Assembly (NCBI GenBank): GCA_024742575.1
Contig: JANSYF010000017.1
Coordinates: 1-53,402, forward strand
DNA length: 53,402 nucleotides
Direction: 5' to 3'
Origin: Paracoccaceae bacterium
GTDB taxonomy: Bacteria > Pseudomonadota > Alphaproteobacteria > Rhodobacterales > Rhodobacteraceae
A program made the position numbers and the translations under genes. The notes under the pieces are model-generated. The model made no database searches. It was given only the letters and a program-made list of their open reading frames with translations, and had not been told where the DNA came from. Position 1 is the stretch's first letter. Every line of letters begins with the position of its first letter. Shown one piece after another: positions 21,636-30,042 of the stretch.

Positions 21636-23105
21636 ATGGCCATCCCCGTCGAAAACTTCTTCCTCAAGCCTGATACCAATGGCACGCTGCAGGCTCGCAT
21701 CCAGCAGATGGTGGCCGAAGGTATCCTCTCGGGCCGTTTTCGCCGTGGTGAAAAGCTCCCCTCCAGCCGCAAACTCGCGCAACATCTCGGGGTAAGTCGC
21801 ATCACGGTGACACTGGCCTATACCGAACTATTGGCGAACGACTACCTTTCATCCCGTGGACGCTCTGGGTATTTTGTGTCCGACGACGCGCCAGAACCGC
21901 CGCAATTCGAAAACACCGCTCGCCGCGAAGACGCTGTTGATTGGTCTCGCGCGCTGGGGCAAAAATTCACCGGCACAGCGACCCTCGTCAAACCGCAGGA
22001 TTGGGCGCTGTACCGCTATCCATTCCTTTACGGGCAGACCGACCCCCAGCTATTCGATCATACCAACTGGCGACTTTGCGCATTGCAGGCTCTTGGGGCC
22101 AAGGATTTCGCGGCTTTGACCCGTGACTATTACGATCAGGACGATCCGCAACTGGTCGAATTCATTCTGCGTCACACCCTGCCAAGGCGCGGGATCACCG
22201 CCAATCCCGATGAAGTGTTGATAACAATGGGCGCACAGAACGCGCTCTGGATGACATCACAGGTGCTTCTCACGCAACGTCGACACGCGGTAATCGAGGA
22301 CCCCTGTTATCCGGCGCTGCGCGGCGTACTAACCCAATCCCGCTGCCATCTAAGCGCACTGGACGTGGATGAGGACGGACTACCGCCAGAACAGATCCCT
22401 GAAAACACGGATGTGATTTTCACAACCCCAAGCCACCAATGTCCTACCTCCTATACGATGCCTCTCGCACGGCGTCAGGCGCTGCTCGCCCGTGCGCGTG
22501 CCCTCGACGCACTGATCGTAGAGGATGATTACGAATTCGAAATGGCTTATCTCAAGCCGCCAATGCCTGCCCTCAAAAGCCTCGATGAAGACGGGCGCGT
22601 GATTTATGTCGGCAGTTTTTCCAAGTCGCTCTTCCCGGGGCTACGGCTTGGCTACCTTGTCGGATCGGCCCCGTTCATCCGCGAAGCACGAGCCTTAAGG
22701 GCGTCGATTCTCCGTCATCCGCCCGGGCTGACTCAGCGCACCACCGCATATTTCCTTAGCCTAGGGCATTATGACAGCCTGATCCGCCGCACAGGAAAAG
22801 CGCTCAACGACCGGCGGGTGATCATGGAGCACGCGATCCGCAAACATGGGCTGACAATTGCGGGAAAAGGCACCTATGGCGGGTCAAGTTTCTGGATGCG
22901 CGCGCCCGATTATGTCGATTGCGAAGAACTGGCGCTCCGGTTGAGCAAAGTTGGCGTACTGATCGAACCCGGGGCAGCCTTTTTTTCAGGCGACACGCCC
23001 CCGCGCAATTACTACCGCCTTGCCTACAGCTCTATCGCGCAAGCGCGCATTGATCCCGGAGTGGCCGAGATTGCCAAGGCGATCGAGGCAATGTCCATTA
23101 AATAG
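21636..23105 (+). CDS. MocR/PdxR family transcriptional regulator with aminotransferase fold
   Basis: This 489-residue protein fuses a GntR-type winged helix (about 15-84: LPSSRKLAQHLGVSRITVTLAYTEL) to a fold-type-I aminotransferase domain (about 110-489). The PLP-binding lysine is K330 in GSFSKSLFPGLRLGY, and the usual IVEDDYE precedes it. MocR proteins sense PLP or an amino compound and control vitamin B6, GABA, taurine or other amino-acid genes. The target is not obvious; the upstream binding-protein and deacylase genes are candidates by proximity. It overlaps the stop region of the convergent oxidoreductase gene by 8 bases. Confidence 0.92.
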   Translation: MAIPVENFFLKPDTNGTLQARIQQMVAEGILSGRFRRGEKLPSSRKLAQHLGVSRITVTLAYTELLANDYLSSRGRSGYFVSDDAPEPPQFENTARREDAVDWSRALGQKFTGTATLVKPQDWALYRYPFLYGQTDPQLFDHTNWRLCALQALGAKDFAALTRDYYDQDDPQLVEFILRHTLPRRGITANPDEVLITMGAQNALWMTSQVLLTQRRHAVIEDPCYPALRGVLTQSRCHLSALDVDEDGLPPEQIPENTDVIFTTPSHQCPTSYTMPLARRQALLARARALDALIVEDDYEFEMAYLKPPMPALKSLDEDGRVIYVGSFSKSLFPGLRLGYLVGSAPFIREARALRASILRHPPGLTQRTTAYFLSLGHYDSLIRRTGKALNDRRVIMEHAIRKHGLTIAGKGTYGGSSFWMRAPDYVDCEELALRLSKVGVLIEPGAAFFSGDTPPRNYYRLAYSSIAQARIDPGVAEIAKAIEAMSIK

Positions 23106-24138
23106 AGGCTTGAACGCGGAATCCGTCAGGGATCGCATCACGCCTTTCAAGCACAAGGTCGGCCATCACCTCGGCCACTTTTGGGGCCATGCCGAACCCG
23201 ATCTTGAAGCCGCCATTGGCAATGAAATGTCCCTCGCGCCCCGGCCATGCCCCAAGCATCGGCGCGCGCGACCGGGCACGGGGGCGCACCCCAGCCCAGC
23301 GATCCACCACTGCTGCATCCGCCAGAACGGGCATCGCGGCGATGGCACGGGCAATCAGCTCGTCACATTGTGCGTCCAACCCATCCGGCACGTCGAACTC
23401 ACGTTCACTGGTCGAACCGATAGCGACCGTCCCATTTGCGTGCGGAATGATGTGCAAACCATCGACAAACACCTGCGGCTCTGGCCCGGCGTCATAGGCC
23501 AAGGCGGCGGATTGGCCTTTGATGCCAGCGCCGACCGACTTGCCGAACGACTCCGACAACTCAAGCAATCCACGCCAGCCGGTAGCCCAGATCACTGCGC
23601 CCCGATCCGGTGCCCCAGAGGCCACTTCCACGCCCTTGGCGCGCAACGCTGCAACCAGTGCAGCGCAAGCCTGTCGCGGGTGCATACGTCCGGTCAGGGT
23701 ATCCCGGATCAGGAAACCCGATGGCGAGAGCGGTGCGAACACTCCGGCTTCATCAGCCGAGATCACCTCCCAGACGGCACGCCCCTGCCAGAGATCACGG
23801 GCCCCTTCCGTACGTGCACGCGCCAAGTCCAAACCATGATCATCGGCAATCGGTTGCAACCGCCCCGTCCGACCATAGCCAGGATCGACGCCTCCAACAG
23901 CCATCACCTCACCCCAGAACACATCCATCATTAGCAAGCTGTCCAACTGAAACGCCTTCTTGTCGTTCCAGTTTTCAGGCACATGCGGCGCCAAAGCACC
24001 CACCAACCCGCCACTGGACCCAGAGCCAGCACCGTACGGATCAATCACCTGCACATGCGCGCCCCGTTGCGTCAAAACCCACGCAATGCTCAGGCCGAAA
24101 ATCCCCGCTCCGCGCACTGTGATTTCGGGCATTGCCAT
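23098..24138 (-). CDS. FAD-dependent oxidoreductase (DAO family), probable MnmC oxidoreductase half
   Basis: This 346-residue DAO-type flavoprotein has an N-terminal dinucleotide motif GAGIFGLSIAWVL (10-22) and a closing acidic VQVID. The body has the family pieces GRLQPIAD, GVRPRARSRAPMLG and ANGGFKIGFGMAP. In E. coli, MnmC is one protein whose C-terminal FAD domain removes the carboxymethyl group of cmnm5s2U34 in tRNA and whose N-terminal domain methylates the product. Here the methyltransferase half (mnmD) starts 47 bases away, divergently. That neighbourhood makes this the likely oxidase half; glycine- or sarcosine-oxidase-like activity remains possible. Confidence 0.75.
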   Translation of the reverse strand: MAMPEITVRGAGIFGLSIAWVLTQRGAHVQVIDPYGAGSGSSGGLVGALAPHVPENWNDKKAFQLDSLLMMDVFWGEVMAVGGVDPGYGRTGRLQPIADDHGLDLARARTEGARDLWQGRAVWEVISADEAGVFAPLSPSGFLIRDTLTGRMHPRQACAALVAALRAKGVEVASGAPDRGAVIWATGWRGLLELSESFGKSVGAGIKGQSAALAYDAGPEPQVFVDGLHIIPHANGTVAIGSTSEREFDVPDGLDAQCDELIARAIAAMPVLADAAVVDRWAGVRPRARSRAPMLGAWPGREGHFIANGGFKIGFGMAPKVAEVMADLVLERRDAIPDGFRVQASI

Positions 24139-24185
24139 TCCGGTCTCTCCTCGCCAAGGTCCAGCTGTCGCTAAGGTATGCCATC

Positions 24186-24860
24186 ATGAAACTCCAGACG
24201 GAACCGCTCGACTGGCGCGATGGGGATGTCCCTGTCTCTTGCCGGTTCGACGACCCCTATTTTTCGCTCGACAACGGGCTCGCGGAAACGCGCTTCGTTT
24301 TTCTGACGGGCAACAACCTGCCATCGCGCTTCAGGGACGGGTTTCACATCGCTGAACTTGGCTTCGGCACCGGGCTGAACCTTTTGGCAACGCTCGACCT
24401 CTGGCGGGCCAATGGTCAAAGCGGAGCGCTCCATTTCACCAGTTTCGAGGCGTTCCCGATGCGGGCCGAAGACATGATCCGCGCGCAACAGGCTTTTCCG
24501 GACCTAGCCCCGATCGCCCAGGAACTTGCCCCTTACTGGGCCGAAGGCGCGCGGGAAATCACCCTGCCCGATCTGCATTTCACCCTCGTCGAAGGTGATG
24601 CACGCGACACCCTACAGACAATGACACATCCCGCAGACGCGTGGTTTCTAGACGGTTTTGCCCCGGCCAAGAACCCGGAACTCTGGGAACCCGACCTCCT
24701 GACCTGCGTCGCCGAGAAAACCGCCCCCAACGGCACCGCCGCCACCTACACCGCCGCCGGTCACGTCCGCCGCGCATTGGATGCAGCGGGCCTGACCACA
24801 ACGCGTGTTCCCGGCTTCGGCCGCAAGCGCCACATGACCATTGCGCGGAAAGCCGTCTGA
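24186..24860 (+). CDS. mnmD: tRNA 5-methylaminomethyl-2-thiouridine methyltransferase MnmD
   Basis: This 224-residue SAM-dependent methyltransferase corresponds to the N-terminal half of E. coli MnmC. It converts nm5s2U34 to mnm5s2U34 in the wobble position of some tRNAs. Signatures are ELGFGTGLNLLAT (SAM motif I), the acidic DAWFLDGFAPAKNPELW, and the closing GFGRKRHM. The ATG at 24186 gives MKLQTEPLDW, the family N-terminus; the longer frame from 24132 would overlap the divergent flavoprotein gene. The transporter gene follows 1 base after the stop. Confidence 0.9.
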   Translation: MKLQTEPLDWRDGDVPVSCRFDDPYFSLDNGLAETRFVFLTGNNLPSRFRDGFHIAELGFGTGLNLLATLDLWRANGQSGALHFTSFEAFPMRAEDMIRAQQAFPDLAPIAQELAPYWAEGAREITLPDLHFTLVEGDARDTLQTMTHPADAWFLDGFAPAKNPELWEPDLLTCVAEKTAPNGTAATYTAAGHVRRALDAAGLTTTRVPGFGRKRHMTIARKAV

Positions 24861-24861
24861 C

Positions 24862-25728
24862 ATGACCGAAACCAACAACCGTCTGGGCATCTGGCTCATG
24901 GTGGCGACGACATTCGTTTTCGCCATGCAGGACGGTCTGTCCCAGCATTTGGCTAGCGAATACAACGTGCTGATGGTGGTGATGATCCGTTACTGGTTTT
25001 TCGCCGCCTTCGTCATGTTCGTCGCCAGTCGCAGGGCAGGAGGCCTTCGGGCTGCGGCAGCCACGACGCAACCGCTACTCCAAGGCTTTCGCGGGTTACT
25101 GCTGGCAGCCGAGATCTGCGTGATGGTGCTTGGCTTTACCTATCTGGGCCTCGTTGAAAGCCACGCGATCTTTGCCTGCTATCCGCTTCTCATCGCAGCG
25201 CTGTCTGGCCCGATCCTAGGTGAACAAGTGGGGTGGCGGCGTTGGACCGCGATCGGCGTGGGTTTCATTGGAATCCTGATCATCTTACAGCCCGGTTTTG
25301 GTGTCTTTTCCCCGCTTGCCATCATCCCGGCTGTTTCTGCGCTGATGTTCGCCTTGTACGGCCTTCTCACCCGCTACGCTGCGCGCAAAGACAGCGCCGC
25401 GACCAGCTTTTTCTGGACAGGTACAGTAGGTGCGGTGTTCATGACCCTGATCGGCATCTGGTTTTGGGAACCAATGATCCCGGCCGATTGGGCCATGATG
25501 GCGCTTTTATGCGTCACGGGCGCAACCGGGCATTACCTGCTGATAAAATGCTACGACGTGGCCGAAGCCAGCGCGGTGCAGCCCTTTGCTTATCTGCAAC
25601 TGCCCTTCGCAGCGAGCCTTGGGATCATGGTCTTTGGTGAAGCGATCCGCCCCAACGTGGTCTTTGGCGCAAGCCTGATCGTTGGCGCAGGTCTATTCAC
25701 CCTGTGGCGGCAGCGGCAAAAGGGTTGA
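24862..25728 (+). CDS. DMT superfamily (EamA) transporter
   Basis: This 288-residue integral membrane protein has ten predicted helices arranged as two EamA repeats, typical of drug/metabolite exporters. Recognisable parts are GFTYLGLVESHAIFACYPLLIAALSGPILGE in the first half and AEASAVQPFAYLQLPFAASLGIMVFGE in the second. Relatives export amino acids, metabolites or riboflavin; the substrate is unknown. The ATG at 24862 lies 1 base after mnmD and is preferred to an in-frame TTG at 24841 inside mnmD. Its last 36 bases overlap the end of the convergent lytic transglycosylase gene. Confidence 0.88.
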   Translation: MTETNNRLGIWLMVATTFVFAMQDGLSQHLASEYNVLMVVMIRYWFFAAFVMFVASRRAGGLRAAAATTQPLLQGFRGLLLAAEICVMVLGFTYLGLVESHAIFACYPLLIAALSGPILGEQVGWRRWTAIGVGFIGILIILQPGFGVFSPLAIIPAVSALMFALYGLLTRYAARKDSAATSFFWTGTVGAVFMTLIGIWFWEPMIPADWAMMALLCVTGATGHYLLIKCYDVAEASAVQPFAYLQLPFAASLGIMVFGEAIRPNVVFGASLIVGAGLFTLWRQRQKG

Positions 25729-27666
25729 TCCCTTTAGCTCTTCCGAAAACGGCACCGGGTGCGGATCACGCCCCAGCCGTGCACGATAAATCGGCAGGCT
25801 TTCCGTGACCCGCATCACGTAGTTCCGGGTTTCGGTGAACGGGATATGTTCGATCCAGTCGATGATATCCATCTCACCGCGCCTCGGATCGCCACGTTCC
25901 TCCATCCAGCGTTCTGGGCGACTTGGCCCCGCGTTGTAACCTGCCGCCATCATCACCGCGTTTCCAGAGAACTGCTGCGCCAGCCTTTCCAAATAGGCAG
26001 ACCCAAGAACCGCGTTGTAGATCGGGTCAGTCAATAGCTTCGTCTCTGAATACTCCACATCCAGCCAACCCGCCACTTCTTGCGCGGTACGTGGCATCAC
26101 CTGCATCAGCCCTCGCGCGCCAACAGGCGACGTCACACTGGGATCGAATTCGGATTCGCGACGCGCAATCGCCAGAACAAGCTCGGTCGGAACAGGGTGT
26201 TCAATCTCGGCAAGAGGATGCAGCGCGTAATACGGCCCGTGCAACTCGTGACCAAACTGTGCCGCCCTCTTGCCCAGCATCACCTGCACGTGTGGCAAAC
26301 CCAAATCTTCGAGCATTTGTCCCATCTGCCCAATCTGTGCGCGATCCAAGGACTCGGCCAGATGCGTCAGAAACCGTTCGGCCAGCACCTTTTCCTCCGC
26401 GTCGAGCAGCAGGATTGCGGCGGTAAACACCGACGATTGCGTGAACGGCGCGTCGCGCCAATCCGGGAACACTTCTGTTCCAGCCAAAAGCGGATCGGGC
26501 GGTATCCCACCGGCTTCGGCTGCAAGAAGCCCATAGAAAGAGGTCTGGTATTGCGCCCCAAATGCAAAGGCTTTGGCCGCGGCTGCTCCATCACCAGCTT
26601 CCGCAAGCGCCCGACCCAGCCAATAACCTGCGCGGCCCAACGAAATTGGAGATTCGACGCCACCGCGTAAGGCCCGAAAATGGTCTGCCGCGCGTTCCGG
26701 TTCGTTTAAGAACCGCAAAGACAGGTAGCCCGCCAACCATTCAAGATCGGCAAAGGAAGACCCTTCATCCAGAAAATTGTTTGCGGCCACATCGTAAGCA
26801 GTCTGATACTGCTTGTCCCACATCAATCGCCGGACCAGATCGTCCCGCTGTCGCGCCCAGATGTCAGGGCGCCCCAACGCTTCGCGCGAGGTCGACCGAG
26901 CCAGCAAAAGTTCAACCGCATCATCAGTCCGCCCTTTGCGCACACGCCATGCGAAACGTTCATAGGCCAGCCCTGCATCCGCACTTAGTGCTGCCGGTAC
27001 AGCTTCGATCAGCGTGTCGACCCCGGCTGCATCCGCACGCAGCGCCAAGCGCGCTTCGGCAAGTGCGCGCCAATCTTCGCCCACCAACGACAACATCGCA
27101 CGAGAATTCGAGGCACTGCCGCGCCACAACATGGAATCAAGGCGCGCTGTATGGTGCGGTTTCAGAAAGTCGCCATAACTTGCGACAAATGCAGACTGTT
27201 CATCAGAGGTCAGTGTCAGTGTTGTCCAAGCTTGCAAAATTACGGCTTCGGCGTTCGGCCTGTCATCTGCCGTCAATAAGGCCCGCGCCAAAGACAACGC
27301 GCCTGCCCCGGTTTCGGGAACATGATCGGCATAGAACGCCCGTATCGTCTCAGCAGGTGCCGACGCCATAGCGCTTTCGCTTTTTTCCTTGAGAAAGGGC
27401 AGCCCCGGCCAATCAGCATTACGCGACAGAAAATCCTGAACCTCGCGCGGCGACCCAAGTCCAGCGCGCAGGTAGTGCCACAGGATCACGTCCAGCGCCG
27501 CTTGGCCATCGCCCCGCGCTTCGATCTGGGCCGCAGCCCGGTTGCCCTCGCGCATAAGATCCATCGCGCGTTCCAGCGGGCGGGCATTGTCCTGCGCCAG
27601 AACGCCTAAGGGTAAGGACAGCAGAAGCACCGTCAGGGTAGCGATACGCCGAAACATGGCTTGCAT
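25693..27666 (-). CDS. Soluble lytic murein transglycosylase (Slt70-like)
   Basis: This 657-residue periplasmic enzyme has a signal peptide (FRRIATLTVLLLSLPLGVLAQ), a long alpha-superhelical U-domain with repeated short helices (about 30-480), and a C-terminal SLT domain. The catalytic glutamate is E504 in IARRESEFDP, followed by SPVGARGLMQVMP and AAGYNAGP. It cleaves the MurNAc-GlcNAc bond of peptidoglycan, forming 1,6-anhydroMurNAc. GGAG lies 4 bases before the ATG at 27666. The gene is divergent from dapA, 121 bases away. Confidence 0.92.
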   Translation of the reverse strand: MQAMFRRIATLTVLLLSLPLGVLAQDNARPLERAMDLMREGNRAAAQIEARGDGQAALDVILWHYLRAGLGSPREVQDFLSRNADWPGLPFLKEKSESAMASAPAETIRAFYADHVPETGAGALSLARALLTADDRPNAEAVILQAWTTLTLTSDEQSAFVASYGDFLKPHHTARLDSMLWRGSASNSRAMLSLVGEDWRALAEARLALRADAAGVDTLIEAVPAALSADAGLAYERFAWRVRKGRTDDAVELLLARSTSREALGRPDIWARQRDDLVRRLMWDKQYQTAYDVAANNFLDEGSSFADLEWLAGYLSLRFLNEPERAADHFRALRGGVESPISLGRAGYWLGRALAEAGDGAAAAKAFAFGAQYQTSFYGLLAAEAGGIPPDPLLAGTEVFPDWRDAPFTQSSVFTAAILLLDAEEKVLAERFLTHLAESLDRAQIGQMGQMLEDLGLPHVQVMLGKRAAQFGHELHGPYYALHPLAEIEHPVPTELVLAIARRESEFDPSVTSPVGARGLMQVMPRTAQEVAGWLDVEYSETKLLTDPIYNAVLGSAYLERLAQQFSGNAVMMAAGYNAGPSRPERWMEERGDPRRGEMDIIDWIEHIPFTETRNYVMRVTESLPIYRARLGRDPHPVPFSEELKGSTLLPLPPQGE

Positions 27667-27787
27667 TTTCTCCGATGAAACAGGATAGACGGCTCGCTAA
27701 AGGATAACCCGCACCCCGCGACCTGCAACTCACATTCGCGGGACGGGTGCAACGGCGCAAGCGCCACACACGAAAAGGAGCGTGACA

Positions 27788-28663
27788 ATGTTCAAAGGGT
27801 CGATGCCTGCACTGGTCACACCGTTTAAGAACGGTGCAGTGGATTTTGACACGCTCAAACAGCTCGTGGATTGGCATGTCGATCAAGGCAGCCACGGGCT
27901 GGTCCCCGTCGGCACAACCGGCGAAAGCCCAACTCTGACCCATGAAGAGCACGAAGAAGTCGTAACCTTCGTGGTCCAAGCTGCCGCCGGGCGTATCCCC
28001 GTCATCGCCGGAGCTGGGTCAAACAACACCGAAGAAGCGATCCGTTTTTTGCAGCACGCCGAAAAGGCAGGCGCGCAGGCAGGTCTTGTAGTGACGCCTT
28101 ATTATAACAAACCAACACAGGATGGTTTGATCCGACATTTCACGATGCTGCATGACAGCTGTGATCTGCCGATCGTCATCTACAACATCCCCGGTCGTTC
28201 GGTTGTGGATATGACACCCAAAACGATGGGCGAGCTAGCCAAGCTGCCGCGCATTGTCGGCGTGAAGGACGCCACCGGCGATCTGGGTCGCGTCAGCGCC
28301 CAGCGCATCACCTGCGGGGCTGGTTTTGTCCAGCTGTCGGGCGAGGATGCCACAGCGCATGGCTTTAACGCCCAAGGCGGCGTGGGCATGATTTCCGTCA
28401 CCGCAAATGTGGCACCAGCGCTCTGTTCGCAGATGCAAGAGGCGACATTGGCTGGTGACTATGCCACAGCCTTGGAATTGCAGGATCGCCTGATGCCTCT
28501 GCATCACAGTATCTTTGCCGAACCTGGTCTGTGCGGCGCGAAATACGCCATGAGCCGTTTGGGCCTGTGTGACGAAGAAATGCGCCCGCCACTCTTTCCA
28601 GTGTCTCAGCCTACGCGCGATATGATCGACAACGGCCTGCGCCACGCCGGCCTTTTGAACTGA
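27788..28663 (+). CDS. dapA: 4-hydroxy-tetrahydrodipicolinate synthase
   Basis: This 291-residue aldolase-type enzyme condenses pyruvate with aspartate semialdehyde, the first step towards diaminopimelate and lysine. The pyruvate Schiff-base lysine is K160 (GVKDATGD), and the partners are T43-T44 (GTTGESPTL) and Y132 (VIYNIPGRS). Length is normal. The ATG at 27788 has AAGGAG 7 bases upstream, while an in-frame GTG at 27782 is too close to it. dapB, the next enzyme of the pathway, is about 9 kb away at 38029-38847. A strong hairpin terminator follows. Confidence 0.95.
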   Translation: MFKGSMPALVTPFKNGAVDFDTLKQLVDWHVDQGSHGLVPVGTTGESPTLTHEEHEEVVTFVVQAAAGRIPVIAGAGSNNTEEAIRFLQHAEKAGAQAGLVVTPYYNKPTQDGLIRHFTMLHDSCDLPIVIYNIPGRSVVDMTPKTMGELAKLPRIVGVKDATGDLGRVSAQRITCGAGFVQLSGEDATAHGFNAQGGVGMISVTANVAPALCSQMQEATLAGDYATALELQDRLMPLHHSIFAEPGLCGAKYAMSRLGLCDEEMRPPLFPVSQPTRDMIDNGLRHAGLLN

Positions 28664-28680
28664 TCACAAAGACACCGAAA

Positions 28681-28720
28681 ACCAAAAAGGTCGCGCTATC
28701 GCAGCGCGACCTTTATTTTA
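28681..28720. terminator. Bidirectional intrinsic terminator between dapA and the M16 pair
   Basis: A perfect 12-bp stem (AAAGGTCGCGCT / AGCGCGACCTTT, arms 28686-28697 and 28703-28714) has a 5-base loop. It is flanked by an A-run on the left and a T-rich stretch on the right, so it can end both convergent transcripts. Confidence 0.9.
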
Positions 28721-28734
28721 CCAACTGGTACAAT

Positions 28735-30042
28735 TCAGGACTCAAGCCCCTCTGGCTGCCCGACAACCACGAAGTGCAGCGCTTCGGGTCTGAGCACTCG
28801 GGCAGCGACCCGCTTAATGTCGTCCAAAGTAATTGCTTCGACCTGCGCATTCCGTGTGTTCACATACTCGGCAGGCAGATCATCCATCTGCATTCCAACA
28901 AGGATATTTGCGATCGGACCGTTCCCGTCAAACCGCAGCGGATAGGCACCTGTCAGATAGGTCTTGGCCGCAGTCAATTCCTCTTCCGTGACTCCGTTTT
29001 CCGACATCTTCTTCCACTCTTCGCGGATCACTTCGATAGCTTCGGCAATCCGATCGTTGGCACTGGCAACGCGACCAAGATACAGCGCGGCATTGTCCTT
29101 GGGAACAAGGTAGCTATAGACGCCATAGGTCAGGCCACGTTTCTCACGAACCTCTTCCATCAACCGTGCTTCGAATCCGCCGCCGCCAAGGATTTCATTC
29201 AAGACATAGGCTGCAAAGAAATCCGGATCGTCCCGCGCGATACCCTCGTGTCCGAAAATCGCAACAGATTGCGGCACGTCAAATGGTACAACGGTAACGC
29301 CTGCCTGGGTTGAAACCGCGATATCGGGTGCTTGCGGTGTGCCGGTTGCAGGCAAATCAGACAGGAGCTTGTCCAAGACGTCTGCCAATTCCTCGGGTGA
29401 AATATCGCCTGCGGCCCCAACGTAAACACGATCGCGGGCCAACGCGCCTTTGTGCGCTGCGATCAGATCGTCGCGTGTCAAAGCTGCGATGTTTTCTTCC
29501 GTACCTTCTATTGCAGAGCCATATGGATGATCTCCGAACACCATGCTGTCGAACGATACGCCGACGATGTTGTCCGGGTCCTGCGCATCCGAACGGATCA
29601 CCGAAACGACCTGTGCCTTAACCCGATCAATCGCATCCTGATCGAACCGCGGCTTAGTGATAGCTTCACGCAATAGGGCCAACGCCTCGTCTTGATTTTC
29701 GGTCAGGAACCGGGCCGAGATCGACACCGCATCATCGCCGACATCGAAATCAAAACTTGCAGCCAGCGATTCCGCGCGTTCGGAAAACGCACGGGAATCC
29801 AGATCGCCTGCGCCTTCTTCAAGCAGACCCACCATCAAATTCGTCGCGCCCCGCTTGCCCGCAAGGTCAAGCGATGCCCCACCTTTGAACCGCAACTCTA
29901 GCGCTACGAAAGGAATCGACTCTTCCTGCACCAACCACGCATTGATACCACCGGAGCTTGTGACTTCGGCGATGTCGATTTCAGCTCGCAATGGCGCTGC
30001 AGCGAACACCATAACGGCGATCAGGGAACCAAAAAACTTCAT
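28735..30042 (-). CDS. M16 peptidase family protein lacking the zinc motif
   Basis: This 435-residue protein has a signal peptide (FFGSLIAVMVFAAAPLRA) and the two-lobed M16 fold, with GGGGFEARLMEEVREKRGLTYGVYS as the clear C-terminal signature. The HxxEH zinc motif is missing: the corresponding stretch reads GATNLMVGLLEEG. It should therefore be catalytically inactive and act as the partner subunit of the adjacent active M16 protein, as in processing-peptidase-like heterodimers. Its ATG overlaps the stop of that gene (ATGA), supporting coupled translation and a complex. Confidence 0.9.
   Translation of the reverse strand: MKFFGSLIAVMVFAAAPLRAEIDIAEVTSSGGINAWLVQEESIPFVALELRFKGGASLDLAGKRGATNLMVGLLEEGAGDLDSRAFSERAESLAASFDFDVGDDAVSISARFLTENQDEALALLREAITKPRFDQDAIDRVKAQVVSVIRSDAQDPDNIVGVSFDSMVFGDHPYGSAIEGTEENIAALTRDDLIAAHKGALARDRVYVGAAGDISPEELADVLDKLLSDLPATGTPQAPDIAVSTQAGVTVVPFDVPQSVAIFGHEGIARDDPDFFAAYVLNEILGGGGFEARLMEEVREKRGLTYGVYSYLVPKDNAALYLGRVASANDRIAEAIEVIREEWKKMSENGVTEEELTAAKTYLTGAYPLRFDGNGPIANILVGMQMDDLPAEYVNTRNAQVEAITLDDIKRVAARVLRPEALHFVVVGQPEGLES

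Noticed and set aside
20253..21785. Minus-strand open frame of 510 codons opposite the solute-binding protein gene
   Set aside because: Antisense shadow of a clear binding-protein gene, with no family resemblance.
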